Source: DASYDU01 sp031403315 (lineage in GTDB: Bacteria; Planctomycetota; Planctomycetia; Pirellulales; Lacipirellulaceae). Taken from it: a stretch of 25,707 nucleotides of DNA. Each line of letters opens with the position of its first letter. Within the stretch, counting starts at the first letter, position 1. The position numbers and the translations under genes are program-made. Below the pieces are notes generated by a model. The model made no database searches, was not told where the DNA came from, and was given only the letters and a program-made list of their open reading frames with translations. Shown one piece after another: positions 22,438 to 25,707 of this stretch. The DNA is taken from positions 1-25,707 of the forward strand of contig JANNTD010000232.1 in assembly GCA_031403315.1 (NCBI GenBank). The letters are read 5' to 3'.

Positions 22438-23101
22438 CGAGTCGCTGGCTCTCGCTCGGCGCGACGCCGCGTAAGACGACCGTGTCGCCGACGACTTCCA
22501 CTTCCGGCGCGGCGATGTTGCGGCGCGTGATCAACTTCTCGAGGCGGCCGCGGACCGCCTTGGCGACGATGGTCGACTGCACCTGCGGATGATCGAACGC
22601 CACGTTGAGCTGCACGCGGACCGGCAGCACGGCGTTTTCTCCTTGCGACGAATTTTGCCGACCGCGATTGCCGCGGCCCATCGTGCGATTGAGCTGCTGC
22701 ATGAATTGATTTGAGTTGCGGCCGAGTTCATTGAAGATCGAGGCCATGTCGGCGCTGTCGCGCCCGACGAAGCCTTGGCCACCCTGCTGATTGTTGCCCA
22801 TGGAGTTTTGGCCGGCGCCGGTCCCGCCGAGGCTCGAGTTGCCGAAGCCGCCCATGCCGCTGCCGAAGCCGCCTCCCGTTCCGCTGCCGAAACTACCGCC
22901 GCCGAAACTGTTGCCGCCGAGGCTGCCGCCCCCGAAGCTGTTGCCAAAACTGTTGCCGCCCATGTTGTTGCCGAAGGAGCCGCCGCCGAAGCTGTTTTGA
23001 CCGCCACCCTGGCTGTACTGGGCCAATGCGGGTGCGGCTCCGGCAAGCAATAGCGTGGCGGCGCAGCAGATCTTACAGAAGGGCGCTTTGCGGGCCTGCA
23101 T
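22325..23101 (-). CDS. Secreted Gly-rich BON-domain protein
   Basis: 258 residues from MQARKAPFCK; an ATG 21 codons upstream is rejected because it lies before the signal peptide and over the promoter. Signal peptide 1-27 ends AGAAPALAQ. Residues 31-110 are low-complexity Gly/Ser/Asn/Phe repeats of the type NSFGGGSFG. Residues about 158-242 form a BON-like domain: LPVRVQLNVAFDHPQVQSTI, VRGRLEKLITRRNIAAPEVE, VVGDTVVLRGVAPSESQRLV and VYSVENQMTV. BON domains bind membranes or lipids in the periplasm and also occur next to secretin systems. The gene faces the secretin-lipoprotein genes, and its last 38 codons overlap the lipoprotein gene on the other strand. Confidence 0.85.
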   Translation of the reverse strand: MQARKAPFCKICCAATLLLAGAAPALAQYSQGGGQNSFGGGSFGNNMGGNSFGNSFGGGSLGGNSFGGGSFGSGTGGGFGSGMGGFGNSSLGGTGAGQNSMGNNQQGGQGFVGRDSADMASIFNELGRNSNQFMQQLNRTMGRGNRGRQNSSQGENAVLPVRVQLNVAFDHPQVQSTIVAKAVRGRLEKLITRRNIAAPEVEVVGDTVVLRGVAPSESQRLVIEKLVSLEPGVYSVENQMTVEEEPSRNPPVPPQADN

Positions 23102-23141
23102 CGGTCGAGTCTCCAAAAGTAGGCGACGTTCGCCAACGACC

Positions 23142-23147
23142 ATTATA
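23142..23147 (-). promoter_or_regulatory. Possible -10 box of the BON gene
   Basis: The minus strand carries a perfect TATAAT 41 bases upstream of the start at 23101. No good -35 hexamer sits at 17 bases; TTAATT at 18 bases is weak. The assignment is therefore tentative. Confidence 0.4.
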
Positions 23148-23234
23148 GCGTAGAATACTGCCAAGAATTAAACCCCGGAAACGAATTCGAGTTACGCCAC
23201 CTTGCTGGGCCTAAAAACAAGACGGAGTCTCGCC

Positions 23235-25139
23235 ATGCCTGCCAAATTCTCACGTCAATTTTCCAGCATTAACGCCGCAATTTGTGCCGGGATACTGTTG
23301 CTGGCTGCGTCGGCTCCGGTGCTCGCCCGGCCGTCGGCGATGAAGCTGTTGCCCGAGGAGACGCTGCTCTTGGTGCGGACACCCAGCGTCGGCGACTTGC
23401 TCGATCGGCTACGCGAGACGGCCACAGGGCGAATGGTCCGCGATCCGCAGCTTGCGCCACTCGTCGAGCGACTCTACGGTGGCGCCGGCGACCTCTACTC
23501 CGAAAAGGTGGCCGAGTGGCTGGGAGTCTCGTGGGAAGAACTCAAGGACTTGCCGCGGGCGGAAGTGGCGTTCGCGATCGTCGCCCGGCGCGATTACAAG
23601 CCGGCGTTCGTGCTGCTGGTGGATCAAGGCGACGCGCCGAGCGTGGCGAAGCGAATGCTGGATTCGGTGCTCGAACGAATCAAAGAGGATGGTGGCGAGA
23701 CGACAACCGAGACGATCGAGGGCGTCGAGGTGACGGTCGTCCGCGAGGGCGACAACCAGGATCACACCGTGGGTATCTTCGAGAGGGAAAATACAATTGT
23801 CGCAGCGACCGATCCCGGCCTGCTCCGCGAAATTCTGCAACATTGGAACGCCAGCGGTGACGGCGAGCTCGCTTCAGCGAGCGTGGACGAAGTGGAAGCC
23901 GAAACGACGGAAGCAACAAACTCCGCGTCACCCGACAAAGAACCCGCCGCCGACCAAACGCCGCAGTACAGCGGCCGCACGCTGGCCGAGAACAACGAGT
24001 TCGTCACGATCCTCCGCCATTGTCGCCGCGCGCACGACCCGCCGCCGAACATCATCTTCTACGTCGACCCGATCGGGCTGATCCGGCAGTTCAATCGCGA
24101 CAACGCGGGAATGAGCGTGGCGATGGCGACGTTTCCGGCGCTGGGCATCGACGGGCTGGCGGGCATCGGCGCGACGATGACCTTCTCCACCGGCCGCTAC
24201 GACGGTCTCTCGCACCTGCACGTGCTCTTGGACAACCCGCGCTCGGGCGTGATGCAGGTCATCGCCTTCGAGCCGGGGGACACGACGCCAGAACCGTGGG
24301 TCTTTGCCGACCTCGAGACGTATTTCACGTGGAACTGGAATGTGCGGACTTCGTTCAACACGATCCGCTCGCTGGTGGACCGATTTCAATATGAAGGTGC
24401 GACCGACAAGTTCGTCGCCGAGCATCTGTCCGAAGAGTGGGGCATCAACTTCGAGACCGACGTGATCGACAATGTCGCCGGGCGGTTTAGCTGGATGATC
24501 GGCTACGAGAAACCGGCCCGCTTCCGCGGCCAACAAAGCACGATCGCGCTCAAGGTGGGCGATCAGGCGGCGGCCGAAAAGACGCTCGCGACGATCCTGG
24601 CGAAGTTTCCCGAGCGGACGGAGGAGCGAAAGTTTGGCGACGTCACCTACCACGCGTTTGTGATCGACTGGCCGGAGGAGCTGCGCGACGACCCGCCGAG
24701 CACGCCGTTTGTCGCGGTGATGGACGGCTACTTGTTCCTGGGCGGCTCCTGTCAGTTGTTCGAGCAGGCGATCGCGGCCCGCGACGGCACCGTTGACCGG
24801 CTGGCCGATGTGCCAGCTTACCAGCAATTGGCGGTCGAGGTCGAGCAGGAAGCGCCCGGGGTGACGCCCGCCGTCTGGATGTACAACCGGCCCGAGGAAT
24901 CGCTACGGCAGTGGTACGACCTGCTCACGTCGGAAAAGACCAAGGAGTATCTGGCCGAGCATGCGGAAGGAAATCCGTTCTTCGCCGCCCTATCGGAATC
25001 TCTCGCCGCGAACGAACTGCCGCCGTTCGACGTGATCGCGGGGTACATGACACCGTCGGTCGGCGTGATCTACGACACGGACACCGGCTTCCACGGCATC
25101 AGCTTCACGCTCCGCGAGGAGACCGAACCGACGCCGTAA
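23235..25139 (+). CDS. Large secreted protein of unknown function
   Basis: 634 residues; ATG at 23235 follows GGAG by about nine bases, and the earlier in-frame ATG at 23202 is not preceded by one. Residues 1-36 are a signal peptide (ICAGILLLAASAPVLA). The mature start PSAMKLLPEETLLLVRTPSV and phrases such as PRAEVAFAIVARRDYKPAFV, TIEGVEVTVVREGDNQDHTV and DGYLFLGGSCQLFEQAIAAR are of a type seen in DUF3352-like or other large planctomycete exported proteins; I cannot name a family with certainty. An acidic linker lies near 215-245. There are no catalytic motifs I can point to. It is divergent from the BON gene and ends before a long inverted repeat. Confidence 0.75.
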   Translation: MPAKFSRQFSSINAAICAGILLLAASAPVLARPSAMKLLPEETLLLVRTPSVGDLLDRLRETATGRMVRDPQLAPLVERLYGGAGDLYSEKVAEWLGVSWEELKDLPRAEVAFAIVARRDYKPAFVLLVDQGDAPSVAKRMLDSVLERIKEDGGETTTETIEGVEVTVVREGDNQDHTVGIFERENTIVAATDPGLLREILQHWNASGDGELASASVDEVEAETTEATNSASPDKEPAADQTPQYSGRTLAENNEFVTILRHCRRAHDPPPNIIFYVDPIGLIRQFNRDNAGMSVAMATFPALGIDGLAGIGATMTFSTGRYDGLSHLHVLLDNPRSGVMQVIAFEPGDTTPEPWVFADLETYFTWNWNVRTSFNTIRSLVDRFQYEGATDKFVAEHLSEEWGINFETDVIDNVAGRFSWMIGYEKPARFRGQQSTIALKVGDQAAAEKTLATILAKFPERTEERKFGDVTYHAFVIDWPEELRDDPPSTPFVAVMDGYLFLGGSCQLFEQAIAARDGTVDRLADVPAYQQLAVEVEQEAPGVTPAVWMYNRPEESLRQWYDLLTSEKTKEYLAEHAEGNPFFAALSESLAANELPPFDVIAGYMTPSVGVIYDTDTGFHGISFTLREETEPTP

Positions 25140-25179
25140 GCAGGGTTCTTGGCCGGACTGCTACGTTGCAGGGAATTGA

Positions 25180-25330
25180 ACCACAGAGGCACGGAGGACA
25201 CTGAGAAGAGAAAAAAGGGAAGAGATTGCAAAATGCAAAATGCAAATTGAAAAATGCAAATTGCAGAACTCTTAATTTTGCACTTTGCAATCTCTCCTTT
25301 CCTTCTCCGTGTCCTCCGTGCCTCTGTGGT
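25180..25330. repeat. Long nested inverted repeat between convergent genes
   Basis: Outer arms of 29 bases (25180-25208 and 25302-25330) pair at 28 positions; they contain CCACAGAGGCACGGAGGACA. Inner arms of 20 bases (25222-25241 and 25275-25294) pair at 19 positions, with GAGATTGCAAAATGCAAAAT on the left. The loop region holds extra copies of the AAATGCAAA unit. The right arm ends four bases before the cyclase stop codon, and the left arm starts 40 bases after the stop at 25139. Confidence 0.85.
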
Positions 25331-25333
25331 GAA

Positions 25334-25707
25334 TCACTTGTCGAGGATGGCGACGATGCGGGTGGGTGCGCCGCTGCCGCCGGCGATTTTCATGGGCAGG
25401 GCTGAGAGCGTGAAGCTGTGCGATGGGAGCTGGTCGAGGTTGGCGACGTTTTCGAGTGCGGGCACATTGTCGCGGAAGAGCCGCTGGTGCGTGGGGAAGT
25501 CGCGTGTCTGGCCGTGGTCGATGCTGGCCGTGTCGATGCCGACCATGCGAATGTGCCGTTTCGAGACGAGCCAATCGGCGGCGGCGGGATCAAGGCCGGG
25601 GAAGTGGAGCTTCGCCACGGCGGCGCGCCCTTGTTCGGCCGTGCCCAGGTATTTTTCGCGGTCTGGCCAGCGGCTGCCGAAGCCGGTGTAGATGAGCACG
25701 ATGTGGT
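25334..25707 (-). CDS. Cyclase-family (kynurenine formamidase-like) hydrolase, C-terminal part
   Basis: The gene enters from the right window edge; 123 residues are visible and the N-terminus is missing. Readable parts are VLIYTGFGSRW, KLHFPGLDPAAADWLVSKRH, IRMVGIDTASIDHGQTRDFP and THQRLFRDNVPALENVANLD, then LPMKIAGGSGAPTRIVAIL. These match the C-terminal half of the Cyclase family (PF04199), metal-dependent hydrolases that include arylformamidases. The metal-binding HxGTHxDxP motif would lie upstream, outside the window. The substrate is unknown. The gene is convergent with the secreted protein gene at 23235-25139, and the inverted repeat lies between them. Confidence 0.87.
   Translation of the reverse strand, partial: HIVLIYTGFGSRWPDREKYLGTAEQGRAAVAKLHFPGLDPAAADWLVSKRHIRMVGIDTASIDHGQTRDFPTHQRLFRDNVPALENVANLDQLPSHSFTLSALPMKIAGGSGAPTRIVAILDK

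Noticed and set aside
22800..23000. Tandem repeat DNA as a possible mobile or satellite element
   Set aside because: It is simply the Gly/Ser/Asn/Phe low-complexity coding stretch of the BON protein.

Overview
The window looks like a chromosomal segment of a GC-rich planctomycete, most likely of the Pirellulales type. The markers are a DUF1559 pseudopilin-like protein followed by a small carboxypeptidase-regulatory-like lipoprotein, a PEP-CTERM protein carrying a dockerin-like segment, an SHD1-type secreted protein, a WxxGxW-repeat protein, an outsized secretin, and many dispersed intergenic repeats. This assignment is inferred from protein families; no rRNA or tRNA gene was seen.

Layout. 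1-140: the end of an IS4-type insertion sequence, which cuts off the 3' end of a DUF4041/T5orf172 (GIY-YIG-like) gene on the minus strand. That gene sits 15 bp behind a small zinc-ribbon protein gene (to 1769). 1770-2606: non-coding, with short repeat modules. 2607-6191 (minus): DUF1559 protein, lipoprotein, PEP-CTERM/dockerin protein and a second copy of the lipoprotein, probably one surface-protein cluster. 6719-10497 (minus): a tight run of rpsR, hotdog thioesterase, LolD-type ABC ATPase, HEAT-repeat protein and UbiB/ABC1 kinase. 10746-13611: WxxGxW protein with a good terminator, a GlcG/HbpS-type protein, a frameshifted remnant of an L-lactate permease, and a secreted HEAT-repeat/peroxiredoxin fusion, separated by mosaic palindromic repeats. 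14259-15731: an ALDH1/2-like aldehyde dehydrogenase. 15820-22437 (plus): SHD1 protein, a 1284-residue secretin and a lipoprotein six bases behind it, probably an envelope export apparatus. Their 3' end overlaps a convergent BON-domain protein. 23235-25139: a large secreted protein of unknown function. 25334 to the edge: the C-terminal part of a cyclase-family (kynurenine-formamidase-like) enzyme.

The most interesting points are: the secretin with about nine N-terminal NolW-like modules where usual GspD proteins have three or four; a heptanucleotide-period repeat inserted in frame between two of those modules, with a cousin copy filling the rpsR-thioesterase gap; a long nested inverted repeat between two convergent genes near 25.2 kb; shared mosaic palindromic repeats near 12.05 and 13.9-14.1 kb; the IS-disrupted GIY-YIG gene; and the decayed lactate permease. 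I found no CRISPR array, no intact phage and no complete defence system.
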